Positions 25,321 to 34,608 of a stretch of DNA of 64,000 nucleotides are shown here, in pieces. How positions within the stretch are numbered: the stretch's first letter is position 1; the number at the start of each line of letters is the position of its first letter. The notes under the pieces were generated by a model. It was given only the letters and a program-made list of their open reading frames with translations, was not told the DNA's origin and did not search any database. The position numbers were made by a program, and so were the translations under genes. This stretch comes from Streptomyces sp. PKU-EA00015 (GTDB lineage: Bacteria; Actinomycetota; Actinomycetes; Streptomycetales; Streptomycetaceae), in assembly GCF_013387495.1 (NCBI RefSeq), contig NZ_JABZEE010000007.1, positions 248,001 through 312,000 on the forward strand, in the 5' to 3' direction.

Positions 25321-26937
25321 ATGACGGACTCGCAGGCCACCGCAACCGCCCTCGGCACCAACCCCATCGCCGCCTCGCCGGCCGGTGTGCGCACCGCAGC
25401 CGACGTGGTCACTCCTGAACTGGTCGCCCAGCTCACCAAGGGTGTGACGGGCTCCGGCCGCACGGCGAACCACGCCCCGTTCACCGGCGAGAAGCTGGCG
25501 GACCTGCCCGAGTCCACCCCCGACGACGTGGCCGCCGCCTTCGAGCGGGCCCGCGCCGCCCAGCGCGTGTGGGAGGCCACCCCGGTGCGCGCCCGTGCCG
25601 CCGTGCTGCTGCGCTTCCACGACCTGGTCCTCCAGCGCCAGGCCGAGGTGCTGGACCTGATCCAGCTGGAGACGGGCAAGGCCCGGCTGCACGCGCACGA
25701 GGAGGTGCAGGCCGTCGCCGTCGCGGCCCGCCACTACGGGCGCAAGGCCCCCGCGTACCTCAGGCCCAAGCACCACACGGGCGTCGTGCCCGTGCTGACG
25801 AAGACCACCGAACTGCGCCACCCGCGCGGGGTCGTGGGCCAGATCGCGCCCTGGAACTACCCGCTGGAGCTGTCCGTCGGCGACGCCCTGCCCGCCTTCG
25901 TCTCCGGCAACGCGGTCGTCATGAAGCCCGACACCGAGACCGCGCTCACCGCGCTGTGGGCGCGCGACCTGCTGATCGAGGCGGGCCTGCCCGCCGAGGT
26001 GTTCCAGGTCGTCATCGGCGAGGGCCCGGTCGTCGGCCCCGAGGTCGTCAAGCACGCCGACTACGTCTCCTTCACCGGGTCGACCGGCACCGGCCGCGAG
26101 GTCGCCCAGGGGGCGGCCGCCCGGCTGGTCGGCGTCTCCCTCGAACTCGGCGGCAAGAACGCGATGCTGGTGCTCCACGACGCCGATGTGGAGAAGGCCG
26201 CGGCCGGTGCCGTCCGTGCCTGCTTCTCGTCCGCGGGCCAGCTGTGCATCTCCATCGAGCGGCTGTACGTCCACGAGTCGATCGCCGACGAGTTCGTCGA
26301 GCGCTTCGCCGCGCGCACCAAGGCGATGCGGCTCGGCAACTCCCTCGCCTACGGCGCGGACATGGGCTCCCTCGTCGGCCCGCGCCAGCTGGAGACGGTC
26401 ACCCGCCATGTCGAGGAGGCCGTCGCCAAGGGCGCGAAGCTCGTCGCCGGCGGCGTCGCCCGGCCCGACATCGGCCCGTACTTCTACGAGCCCACCATTC
26501 TCGACGACGTCGACGCGCCGATGGCCGTGTGCGGCGAGGAGACCTTCGGCCCGGTCGTGTCGGTCTACCGCTTCTCGGACGAGGACAAGGTCGTCGAGCT
26601 GGCCAACGCCACCGCGTACGGCCTCAATTCGAGCGTGTGGACCAAGGACGGCAAGCGCGGCCACGCCGTCGCCGCGAAGCTGCGCACCGGCACCGTCAAC
26701 ATCAACGAGGGATACGCCCCGGCCTACGGCAGCGTCCAGGCGCCCATGGGCGGCATGAAGGACTCCGGGCTCGGCCGGCGGCACGGCTCCGAGGGCATCC
26801 TCAAGTACACGGAGGCGCAGACCGTCGCCCAGCAGCGGCTGCTGCCGCTCGCCCCGTCGTTCGGCATGGACGACGAGAAGTACGCCGCGTTCATGAGCGT
26901 CAGCCTGAAGGCGATGAAGGCCCTGCGTCTGCGCTGA
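25321..26937 (+). CDS. gabD2: Succinate-semialdehyde dehydrogenase
   Basis: NAD(P)-dependent aldehyde dehydrogenase of 538 residues. It oxidises succinic semialdehyde to succinate at the end of GABA breakdown or of the variant TCA route. Visible are the cofactor loop FTGSTGTGREVA, the general base in LELGGKNAML, the catalytic cysteine in SSAGQLCIS and the closing motif EETFGPVVSVYRF. The assignment to semialdehyde rather than another aldehyde rests on overall resemblance to actinobacterial GabD2. CATACT at 25306-25311 lies nine nt before the ATG and no Shine-Dalgarno is present, so the mRNA is probably leaderless. Confidence 0.88.
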   Translation: MTDSQATATALGTNPIAASPAGVRTAADVVTPELVAQLTKGVTGSGRTANHAPFTGEKLADLPESTPDDVAAAFERARAAQRVWEATPVRARAAVLLRFHDLVLQRQAEVLDLIQLETGKARLHAHEEVQAVAVAARHYGRKAPAYLRPKHHTGVVPVLTKTTELRHPRGVVGQIAPWNYPLELSVGDALPAFVSGNAVVMKPDTETALTALWARDLLIEAGLPAEVFQVVIGEGPVVGPEVVKHADYVSFTGSTGTGREVAQGAAARLVGVSLELGGKNAMLVLHDADVEKAAAGAVRACFSSAGQLCISIERLYVHESIADEFVERFAARTKAMRLGNSLAYGADMGSLVGPRQLETVTRHVEEAVAKGAKLVAGGVARPDIGPYFYEPTILDDVDAPMAVCGEETFGPVVSVYRFSDEDKVVELANATAYGLNSSVWTKDGKRGHAVAAKLRTGTVNINEGYAPAYGSVQAPMGGMKDSGLGRRHGSEGILKYTEAQTVAQQRLLPLAPSFGMDDEKYAAFMSVSLKAMKALRLR

Positions 26938-26984
26938 CCGCCGGCCCCCGCACCCGTACGCCCGCACATTTCACGAGGAGAGCC

Positions 26985-28805
26985 ATGTCCGAGGTACCCC
27001 CTGCCCGAAACCAGGACGCGGGCGGCGACGATGACGGTGACGCGTACGACTACGACGTGATCGTCGTGGGCTCCGGCTTCGGCGGCTCGGTCTCCGCCCT
27101 CCGGCTGTCCGAGAAGGGATACCGGGTCGGTGTCCTCGAGGCGGGCCGCCGGTTCACCCGGGAGTCGCTGCCGAAGAACTCGTGGGACCTGCGCAACTAC
27201 CTCTGGGCCCCCGCACTCGGCCTGTTCGGCATCCAGCGCATCCACCTGCTCGGCAATGTGATGGTGCTCGCGGGCGCGGGCGTCGGCGGCGGCTCGCTCA
27301 ACTACGCCAACACGCTCTACGTCCCGCCCGCGCCGTTCTTCGACGACCCGCAGTGGAAGGACATCACGGACTGGCAGGACGAGCTCGCGCCGTACTACGA
27401 CCAGGCCCGCCGCATGCTCGGCGTACGGCTCAACCCGACGATGACGCCCTCGGACGTCCACCTGAAGGCGACCGCCGAGGCGATGGGCGTGGGCGACACC
27501 TTCCACATGGCTCCGGTCGGGGTGTTCTTCGGGGACGGCGAGGACGCCGACGGATCGGCGAAGGCAAGGCCCGGCCAGGAGGTCCCCGACCCGTACTTCG
27601 GCGGGGAGGGTCCCTCGCGCAAGGCGTGCACCGAGTGCGGCGAGTGCATGACGGGCTGCCGGCACGGGGCCAAGAACACCCTCAACGAGAACTACCTGTA
27701 CCTCGCCGAGAAGGCGGGCGCGGTCGTCCACCCGATGACGTCCGTCGTCGCGGTCACCGAGGACCCGCGCGGCGGCTTCGCGGTCAGGACGCTGCCGAGC
27801 GACAACAAGCGCAAGGGGCAGGGCCGTACGTTCCGGGCCCGCCGGGTCGTCATCGCCGCCGGCACGTACGGCACGCAGACCCTGCTGCACCGGATGAAGG
27901 ACAGCGGGCTGCTCCCGCGGCTGTCCGCGCGCCTCGGCGAGCTGACCCGGACCAACTCCGAGGCACTCGTCGGCGCCCAGACCGACAACCGCCGCTACCG
28001 CAAGCGCCACGGCGCCGACCGGGTCGACTTCACGCGCGGTGTGGCGATCACGTCCTCGATCCACCCGGACGAGAACACCCACATCGAGCCGGTCCGCTAC
28101 GGCCGCGGCTCGAACGCCATGGGCGGCATGACGATCCTCCAGGTGCCCTACCGGGTCAAGGGCCGGGTCGCAGGCTGGCTCGGCAACATGGCCAGGCACC
28201 CGTTGCTCGCGGTCCGCGCGCTGTCCAACCGGCGCTGGTCGGAGCGGACGATCATCGGCCTGGTCATGCAGTCGCTGGACAACTCGCTGACCACCTACCG
28301 CAAGCCGAGCGGCATCGGAAAGGGCCTGCTCACCGCCCGCCAGGGCCACGGCGCCCCGAACCCGAACCAGATCCCCGAGGCCACGCGCGCCGCGTCCCTG
28401 CTCGCGGAGGAGATCAACGGCTTCGCGGGGTCCAACATCGGTGAGCTCATGGGCACCCCGCTCACCGCCCACTTCCTCGGCGGCTGCCCGATCGGTGCCT
28501 CGGCCGAGGAGGGCGTGATCGACCCGTACCACCGGCTGTACGGGCACCCGGGCATCTCGGTCGTCGACGGCTCCGCCGTCTCCGCGAACCTGGGCGTCAA
28601 CCCGTCGCTGACGATCACGGCGCAGGCGGAGCGCGCGATGTCTTTCTGGCCCAACAACGGGGACGAGGACACCCGTCCTGCCCAGGGCACCGCCTACGAG
28701 CGCCTGTCCCCGGTGGCGCCGAAGTCCCCGGCGGTCCCGGCCGAGGCGTTCGGCGCGCTGAAGCTGCCGTTCCTGGGCATCCCGGCGGTCCCGCCCAAGA
28801 AGTAG
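26985..28805 (+). CDS. GMC oxidoreductase, cholesterol-oxidase-like, with Cys cluster
   Basis: FAD enzyme of 606 residues related to mycobacterial ChoD. It opens with the FAD motif VIVVGSGFGGSVSALRL and has the second GMC block GAGVGGGSLNYANTL. The C-terminal segment DGSAVSANLGVNPSLTITA carries the usual substrate-side Asn. Around residues 215-225 is CTECGECMTGC, a ferredoxin-like cysteine spacing unusual for simple oxidases. The substrate may be a sterol or another alcohol; the family name does not prove sterol oxidation. The ATG at 26985 has GAGGAG upstream, 47 bp after gabD2, so the two are probably co-transcribed. Confidence 0.88.
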   Translation: MSEVPPARNQDAGGDDDGDAYDYDVIVVGSGFGGSVSALRLSEKGYRVGVLEAGRRFTRESLPKNSWDLRNYLWAPALGLFGIQRIHLLGNVMVLAGAGVGGGSLNYANTLYVPPAPFFDDPQWKDITDWQDELAPYYDQARRMLGVRLNPTMTPSDVHLKATAEAMGVGDTFHMAPVGVFFGDGEDADGSAKARPGQEVPDPYFGGEGPSRKACTECGECMTGCRHGAKNTLNENYLYLAEKAGAVVHPMTSVVAVTEDPRGGFAVRTLPSDNKRKGQGRTFRARRVVIAAGTYGTQTLLHRMKDSGLLPRLSARLGELTRTNSEALVGAQTDNRRYRKRHGADRVDFTRGVAITSSIHPDENTHIEPVRYGRGSNAMGGMTILQVPYRVKGRVAGWLGNMARHPLLAVRALSNRRWSERTIIGLVMQSLDNSLTTYRKPSGIGKGLLTARQGHGAPNPNQIPEATRAASLLAEEINGFAGSNIGELMGTPLTAHFLGGCPIGASAEEGVIDPYHRLYGHPGISVVDGSAVSANLGVNPSLTITAQAERAMSFWPNNGDEDTRPAQGTAYERLSPVAPKSPAVPAEAFGALKLPFLGIPAVPPKK

Positions 28806-28838
28806 CCCGCGCGCCCGGGACCGCCCCGCGCACGACGA

Positions 28839-28872
28839 AGGCCGCTGCACCCCCCTCCGAGTGCAGCGGCCT
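28839..28872 (+). terminator. Terminator after GMC oxidoreductase
   Basis: A 12-bp perfect stem (AGGCCGCTGCAC / GTGCAGCGGCCT) with a 10-nt C-rich loop lies 33 nt after the stop codon and is followed by a short pyrimidine run. Confidence 0.88.
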
Positions 28873-28939
28873 CCTGGCTTTTCGCGGCCGCCGCGCGCCG
28901 GAGCGCACAAGAGGCCGTTGTTACGCATGCATGACCTGT

Positions 28940-28990
28940 GACCAGTGAGGATGGTTGTCCTCACCTCACAGAAATCCTCCTGTGAGGTGG
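28940..28990. promoter_or_regulatory. Nested GTGAGG inverted repeats before surface-protein gene
   Basis: Two inverted repeats overlap: GTGAGGA (28945-28951) with TCCTCAC (28958-28964), and CACCTCACAG (28962-28971) with CTGTGAGGTG (28980-28989). Together with TTGACC at about 29024, they occupy the 315-bp gap before the LAXTG protein gene. The layout suggests overlapping operators or an RNA switch of two alternative hairpins. Confidence 0.45.
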
Positions 28991-29121
28991 ATCACACGAG
29001 GCCGTGGCCAAGCCGTGATCTTGACCCGCGCAACCGTTCACCGCTCCTCCTGGTCACATGACTGCCGCGTCGCTCACCCGGCACGCGGCCCACGGATCCC
29101 ACCCGACCCAGAGGTTCGTAG

Positions 29122-30825
29122 ATGAGACGCGTCAACTCGTCGGCCCTCGCGCGCGGTTCCGCGGCCGGCCTCGCCGCCGCGGGAATGATCGCCGCTGCCG
29201 GGCTCTTCGCCGCTCCCGCCCACGCGGCCGACCCGGTCTTCACGCTCGGCGGTCCCGCGGAGATCGGCCTGCGCCCCCACCCCGGGAGCGGTGCGCCGCA
29301 GAAGGCGACGCTGGACGTCACGGTCGACAACCCGCGGGACGAGGACTTCACCGACGAGTACACCGTCGCCTTCGACTTCAGCGGGATCGCGGGCGTGGCG
29401 GACGTCCGGTTCGACGGTGATGCCACGAGCGCCGACTGCGAGATCACCGGAACGACGGCGGTGTGCACCGACCACAGCATCTGGGGATCCGCGCTCAACA
29501 GCGTGGCCCGCCTGGAGCTCACCGCTGCCGAGGGAAGCGCCCTCGGCGCCGGCGGCGACATCGAGGTCACCGGGAAGTCCGGGACCGCGACGTTCACCCC
29601 GTACACGGCCAAGGTGACGGTCGGCGGACCCGACCTCGTCATGCGGCCCCTCGGTCTCGAGCAGGACGTCCTGCCCGGCGAGGCGCAGCCCGCGCGGATC
29701 TCCTTCGCGAACAGGGGCACCGCCGCCGCCGACGGCGTGCTCCTCACACTGAAGTACACGCACGGCATCGAGATCCCCGAGCGGTACTCCAACTGCGAGT
29801 ACACCAAGGGCGCCGCCACGTCGGCCGAGGATGTGCTCTCCACGGCGATCTGTTCGTTCGACGGCTCGTACGAGCCGGGCACCGTCTACGAGCTGGCAGA
29901 ACCCCTCACCGTCAAGGCCGCGCAGCACGCCTTCCACGAGGACTTCGTCTACCGCGTCGGAGAGAACACGCAGAAGGAGCGGGACGCCCAGCGCGCCGGG
30001 GCCTCCTTCACCCGGGGCAGCGGCGAAAAGCTCGCCCTGAAGAAGGTGCTCTCCGCCCGCTCCGCGGACCTCGACCCGAGGGACAACCAGCAGGAGCAGT
30101 CCATCCGCGCGAAGAACACCGCCGACTTCGTGGCCTACGGCGCGTCCGTCGCCGAGGCCGCCGCCGGGGAGACCGTGCGGACGACCGTCGGTTTCCGCAA
30201 CGAGGGCCCGGCCTGGATCGGCTACATCCGCTCCGGCGAGGACATCGGCGTCGTGGACCTCACGGTCCCCGAGGGGGCCGCGGTGACCGGGAAGCCCGAC
30301 ACCTGCACCGGGGTGACGGCCTCCGGCGGCGCCCGCGAGCAGCAGCTCGGCGCGCCCCGCTACCTCTGCGCCGTCCCCTCCGTGGTGATGGAGGACGAGG
30401 ACTTCGCGCTGCCCTTCGAGATGGAGATCGAGAAGGTGGTCCACCGGGCGAAGGGCAAGGTGACCGTCCGGAACTGGTCCGCGTCCGACCCGTCGCTCCC
30501 CTTCGACCCCGACATGGACGACAACACCGCGGCGGTCGTCCTGAACAGCGGGGACGCCGGCTCCGACAGCGGCGGCACGGGTGACCCGGCCACGAGCGGC
30601 GGCACCGGCGGTTCCACCGGCGGCGGTGGCGACGACGACGAGTCGACGGGCGGCACCGCCGGCGGCTCCACGACGTCCGGGACCTCGGCAGGCGGCGCCA
30701 CCGCCCAGGGCGGTCTCGCCGCCACCGGCTCCTCGGCCCTGCTTGCAGCGGGTGGCGCGGCCGCAGCGCTCGCCGCGGGTGCGGTGGCGATCGTGGCGGC
30801 CCGTCGCCGGCGTACGAACGCCTGA
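29122..30825 (+). CDS. Sortase-anchored (LAXTG) cell-surface protein
   Basis: 567-residue exported protein. A signal peptide (residues 1-36, ending APAHAAD) is followed by several beta-sandwich-like repeats (GGPAEIGLRP, GGPDLVMRPLGL, ASVAEAAAGETVRTTVGFRNEG). A Gly/Ser/Thr-rich low-complexity stalk comes next. The C-terminus is a cell-wall sorting signal: LAATG, a hydrophobic helix and the basic tail RRRRTNA. LAXTG is the motif used by class E sortases of high-GC Gram-positives. The mature protein should be linked to peptidoglycan. Its surface function is unknown. No sortase gene is next to it. Confidence 0.88.
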   Translation: MRRVNSSALARGSAAGLAAAGMIAAAGLFAAPAHAADPVFTLGGPAEIGLRPHPGSGAPQKATLDVTVDNPRDEDFTDEYTVAFDFSGIAGVADVRFDGDATSADCEITGTTAVCTDHSIWGSALNSVARLELTAAEGSALGAGGDIEVTGKSGTATFTPYTAKVTVGGPDLVMRPLGLEQDVLPGEAQPARISFANRGTAAADGVLLTLKYTHGIEIPERYSNCEYTKGAATSAEDVLSTAICSFDGSYEPGTVYELAEPLTVKAAQHAFHEDFVYRVGENTQKERDAQRAGASFTRGSGEKLALKKVLSARSADLDPRDNQQEQSIRAKNTADFVAYGASVAEAAAGETVRTTVGFRNEGPAWIGYIRSGEDIGVVDLTVPEGAAVTGKPDTCTGVTASGGAREQQLGAPRYLCAVPSVVMEDEDFALPFEMEIEKVVHRAKGKVTVRNWSASDPSLPFDPDMDDNTAAVVLNSGDAGSDSGGTGDPATSGGTGGSTGGGGDDDESTGGTAGGSTTSGTSAGGATAQGGLAATGSSALLAAGGAAAALAAGAVAIVAARRRRTNA

Positions 30826-30853
30826 CCCCCTCCCCGGAGGGAGACGACAGGTG

Positions 30854-30888
30854 AAGGGCCCCGCGGACATCGCGTCCGCGGGGCCCTT
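30854..30888 (+). terminator. Terminator after surface-protein gene
   Basis: A 15-bp perfect stem (AAGGGCCCCGCGGAC / GTCCGCGGGGCCCTT) with a 5-nt loop follows the stop codon by 28 nt. The right arm ends in TT followed by CCG. Confidence 0.9.
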
Positions 30889-31353
30889 CCGTCCGGCACC
30901 GGCGTCAGGGCTGCGCGGTGCCGTGGCGCGGCGCCAGGGGGCTGCACCGCGTGGGGGGAGGCCGCCGCCCCGGCGCTTTCGGGGCGCCTGGGGTTCGGCC
31001 TGTCACAGTGCGGTTGTGCAGAGGGGGACGTGCTCGTACTCGTGTCTGCGGGACGGGCTGCGGCCTGCGCAGCCGTCGGACCGGATGCGGTCGGCGCCGG
31101 GCGTCCCCGGAGCCGACCGCCCTTGGGGTGACCGGGCTGCTGTCCCCTGCCGACCGGTCACGCGCGCTGGGGCGAGGTCCCACGACGCACCTGCGGGTGC
31201 GTCACACGCTCCAGCGGAGCCACGCGTGGTTTCCTTCGAGGCCCGCCCCTGGCTGGCACGGACATCGGGACCAACGAAGACCGACCGGGCGCGTCACGCG
31301 CCGTACGGGTGAGGATGCGCCCGAACGCAGGTGCGCAGGCGTAGGCCCACGGT
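30889..31353. other. 465-bp region without a recognised gene
   Basis: Open frames here have no ribosome-binding site, no recognisable product and poor codon pattern, so I call none. The one structured element is a nested hairpin at 31087-31120 (GCGGTCGGC ... GCCGACCGC with an inner CCGGG/CCCGG stem). It may be an additional terminator. Confidence 0.5.
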
Positions 31354-31638
31354 TCAGATGCGGCCCCGGCACAGCTCCAGCATCGTCATCGCGAGCGAGG
31401 TGCCGGGCTTGCCGAGCGCGTCCCTGTAGTGGCCGAGGACCTCCATCTCGCGCGCCAGGTTCACCCGGCGGCCGCCGGAGGCGATCCGGGCGTCCTGGAT
31501 CACCGCCGAGACGGCCATGCGTTCCTGGATCAGGCCGATGATGCGGTCGTCGAGCGCGTCGATGCGCTCGCGGGCGCCGGCGATCACGTGCGCGGCGTCG
31601 TCGGTGCGGGCGCCGGTCTTGTCGAGTACCTCGGTCAC
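31354..31638 (-). CDS. Chorismate mutase, short AroQ-type
   Basis: 94-residue all-helical enzyme of the AroQ class that converts chorismate to prephenate for phenylalanine and tyrosine synthesis. Family features are RERIDALDDRIIGLIQERMAVS, the catalytic-arginine region around ARIASGGRRVNLARE, and a final helix ending ELCRGRI. The GTG at 31638 is chosen because AAGGAG stands 8 nt upstream; a longer frame from 31674 has no such site. It is downstream of the leaderless micropeptide gene but separated from it by a strong terminator. Confidence 0.88.
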   Translation of the reverse strand: MTEVLDKTGARTDDAAHVIAGARERIDALDDRIIGLIQERMAVSAVIQDARIASGGRRVNLAREMEVLGHYRDALGKPGTSLAMTMLELCRGRI

Positions 31639-31692
31639 GGGGGCTCTCCTTGTGTGGGGGCCCCGGATCGGCACGGCCCGGAGAAAGCCGAA

Positions 31693-31721
31693 GCGCCCCG
31701 GGCCTTGTCGGCCCGGGGCGC
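31693..31721 (-). terminator. Terminator between micropeptide and chorismate mutase
   Basis: A perfect 12-bp stem (GCGCCCCGGGCC / GGCCCGGGGCGC) with a 5-nt loop starts 24 nt after the micropeptide stop codon. It ends 54 nt before the chorismate mutase start. It is either an ordinary terminator or an attenuator. Confidence 0.85.
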
Positions 31722-31745
31722 CTTGGGAAGTCGCTGGTCAGTTGC

Positions 31746-31826
31746 TCAAGCAGCACAACCGTCGAACCCACAGCAGCCGGACGGGCCGGTGCCATAGGTA
31801 AAGACGAAGGTCAGCTGCGTGTGCAT
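31746..31826 (-). CDS. Leaderless 26-residue cysteine-containing micropeptide
   Basis: Peptide beginning MHTQLTFVFTYGTG and ending with the Cys/Gly-rich tail GCCGFDGCAA. No named family is recognised. Support for expression is the promoter (TTGGCA-N18-CATACT), whose -10 box ends six nt before the ATG, so the transcript should start at or next to the start codon. A terminator follows 24 nt after the stop. The peptide uses TTT, TAT and TGT codons, rare in such a GC-rich genome. It could be a regulatory leader peptide for the downstream chorismate mutase (Phe, Phe, Tyr codons), a cysteine-sensing leader, or a small metal-binding or secreted product. Confidence 0.6.
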   Translation of the reverse strand: MHTQLTFVFTYGTGPSGCCGFDGCAA

Positions 31827-31862
31827 GCGGTCAGTATGGACCGCGCCTCCGCCCCGTGCCAA
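31827..31862 (-). promoter_or_regulatory. Promoter with palindrome around -10, micropeptide gene
   Basis: On the minus strand, TTGGCA (31862-31857) and CATACT (31838-31833) are 18 bp apart. The -10 box is flanked exactly by the inverted repeat GCGGTC / GACCGC (31844-31839 and 31832-31827), a good position for a repressor operator. The guaA gene diverges from the same region. Confidence 0.65.
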
Positions 31863-31907
31863 AGACGGGTTCGGATGGTGAGACGAAGGTATGCCCGCCC
31901 GTCCCGG

Positions 31908-31913
31908 TAGAAT
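31908..31913 (+). promoter_or_regulatory. Putative guaA -10 box
   Basis: TAGAAT at 31908-31913 would place the transcript start about 35 nt before the guaA start codon. I see no good -35 box. Confidence 0.35.
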
Positions 31914-31953
31914 CGACAAATACCGACCCTCTCCCACCGCCGGAAGGCCGCCA

Positions 31954-33550
<1,597 letters not shown>

Positions 33551-33685
33551 TCTCCCCGCCGCCGTACGCGACGCCGTCGCCCGCCTCGTGCGGGTGGCGG
33601 CGTCGCCGTCTGCGGAGGCGAACCGAGCTCCTGAGGCCCCGGGACGCTCTGGTCAGTCGACCTCCGCGGCGTTACCTTCCGGGCC

Positions 33686-34474
33686 ATGACGTACACGCCG
33701 GAGCCCTTGCCCGTGGAGCAGTTGCGGTTCGCGATGCCGCCCGTCCACGAGTCCGTCGTCGAGGAGCGCGCGTACCGCAAGGAGCGGCTCGCCGGGGCGC
33801 TGCGGCTGTTCGGGCGTTTCGGGTACGAGGACGGGGTGTCGGGACACATCACCGCACGGGATCCGGAATTCACCGACTGCTTCTGGGTGAACCCCTTCGG
33901 CGTCCCCTTCGCCCATGTCTGTGCCGGCGACCTGGTCCTCGCCGACCGGTGGGGCCGGGCCGTCGTCGGGCGGCACCGCGTCAACCAGGCCGCTTTCGCC
34001 GTGCACGCCCAGGTGCACCTGGGCCGCCCCGACGTCGTCGCGGTCGCCCACGCCCACACGGTGCACGGGCGGGCGCTGGCCGCGCTGGGCCGACCGCTGG
34101 ACCCCCTCACACAGGAGGCGTGCGCCTTCTACGAGGACCACGCGGTGGTCGACGCGTACACGGGGGTGAGCGTGGACGAGGACGAGGGGCGGCGGATCGC
34201 GGAGGCGCTCGGGCAGCGCAAGGCGCTCGTGCTGCGCAACCACGGCCTGCTGACCGTCGGCGACTCGGTCGACGCCGCCGCCTGGTGGTTCATCTCGATG
34301 GAGCGCTGCGCGCAGGTGCAGCTGGCGGCGCGGGCCGCCGGCAAGGCCGCGCCCATCGGACGCCGGGAGGCGCTGGCCACCCGCGAACAGCTGGGCGGTG
34401 ACCTGGTGGCCTGGATCAGTTTCCAGCCGCTGTGGCAGCAGATCAGCCGCGCCGAACCGGACCTCCTCCAGTAG
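33686..34474 (+). CDS. Class II aldolase/adducin-family protein
   Basis: 262-residue protein of the class II aldolase family, zinc-dependent lyases or epimerases acting on sugar phosphates. The adducin-like fold is shown by DGVSGHITARDPEF, the zinc-ligand pair in VAVAHAHTVHG and a later RNHGLLTVG. Substrate specificity is not evident, and several bacterial paralogues of this type are poorly characterised. ATG start at 33686. It stands alone downstream of guaA after a 135-bp gap. Confidence 0.85.
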   Translation: MTYTPEPLPVEQLRFAMPPVHESVVEERAYRKERLAGALRLFGRFGYEDGVSGHITARDPEFTDCFWVNPFGVPFAHVCAGDLVLADRWGRAVVGRHRVNQAAFAVHAQVHLGRPDVVAVAHAHTVHGRALAALGRPLDPLTQEACAFYEDHAVVDAYTGVSVDEDEGRRIAEALGQRKALVLRNHGLLTVGDSVDAAAWWFISMERCAQVQLAARAAGKAAPIGRREALATREQLGGDLVAWISFQPLWQQISRAEPDLLQ

Positions 34475-34608
34475 CCGAGGTCAACCCCGCTCCGCCGCTT
34501 TCACCCTTCCTGGCCTCGACCATCGGGGTGGCGGCGGTTTGCGTACGGCACAATTCCCATGCATCACAAGGCGGTTGGCCTGGCGATGCGGAGAGGTGGC
34601 GTTCGGCC

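Noticed and set aside
30918..31541. Plus-strand frame of 207 codons after the LAXTG gene
   Set aside because: No start signal or recognisable product, and it runs antisense through the chorismate mutase gene.
31638..31826. Simple phenylalanine/tyrosine attenuator for chorismate mutase
   Set aside because: Only two Phe and one Tyr codon are present and I could not find a competing antiterminator pairing. Kept only as one possibility for the micropeptide.
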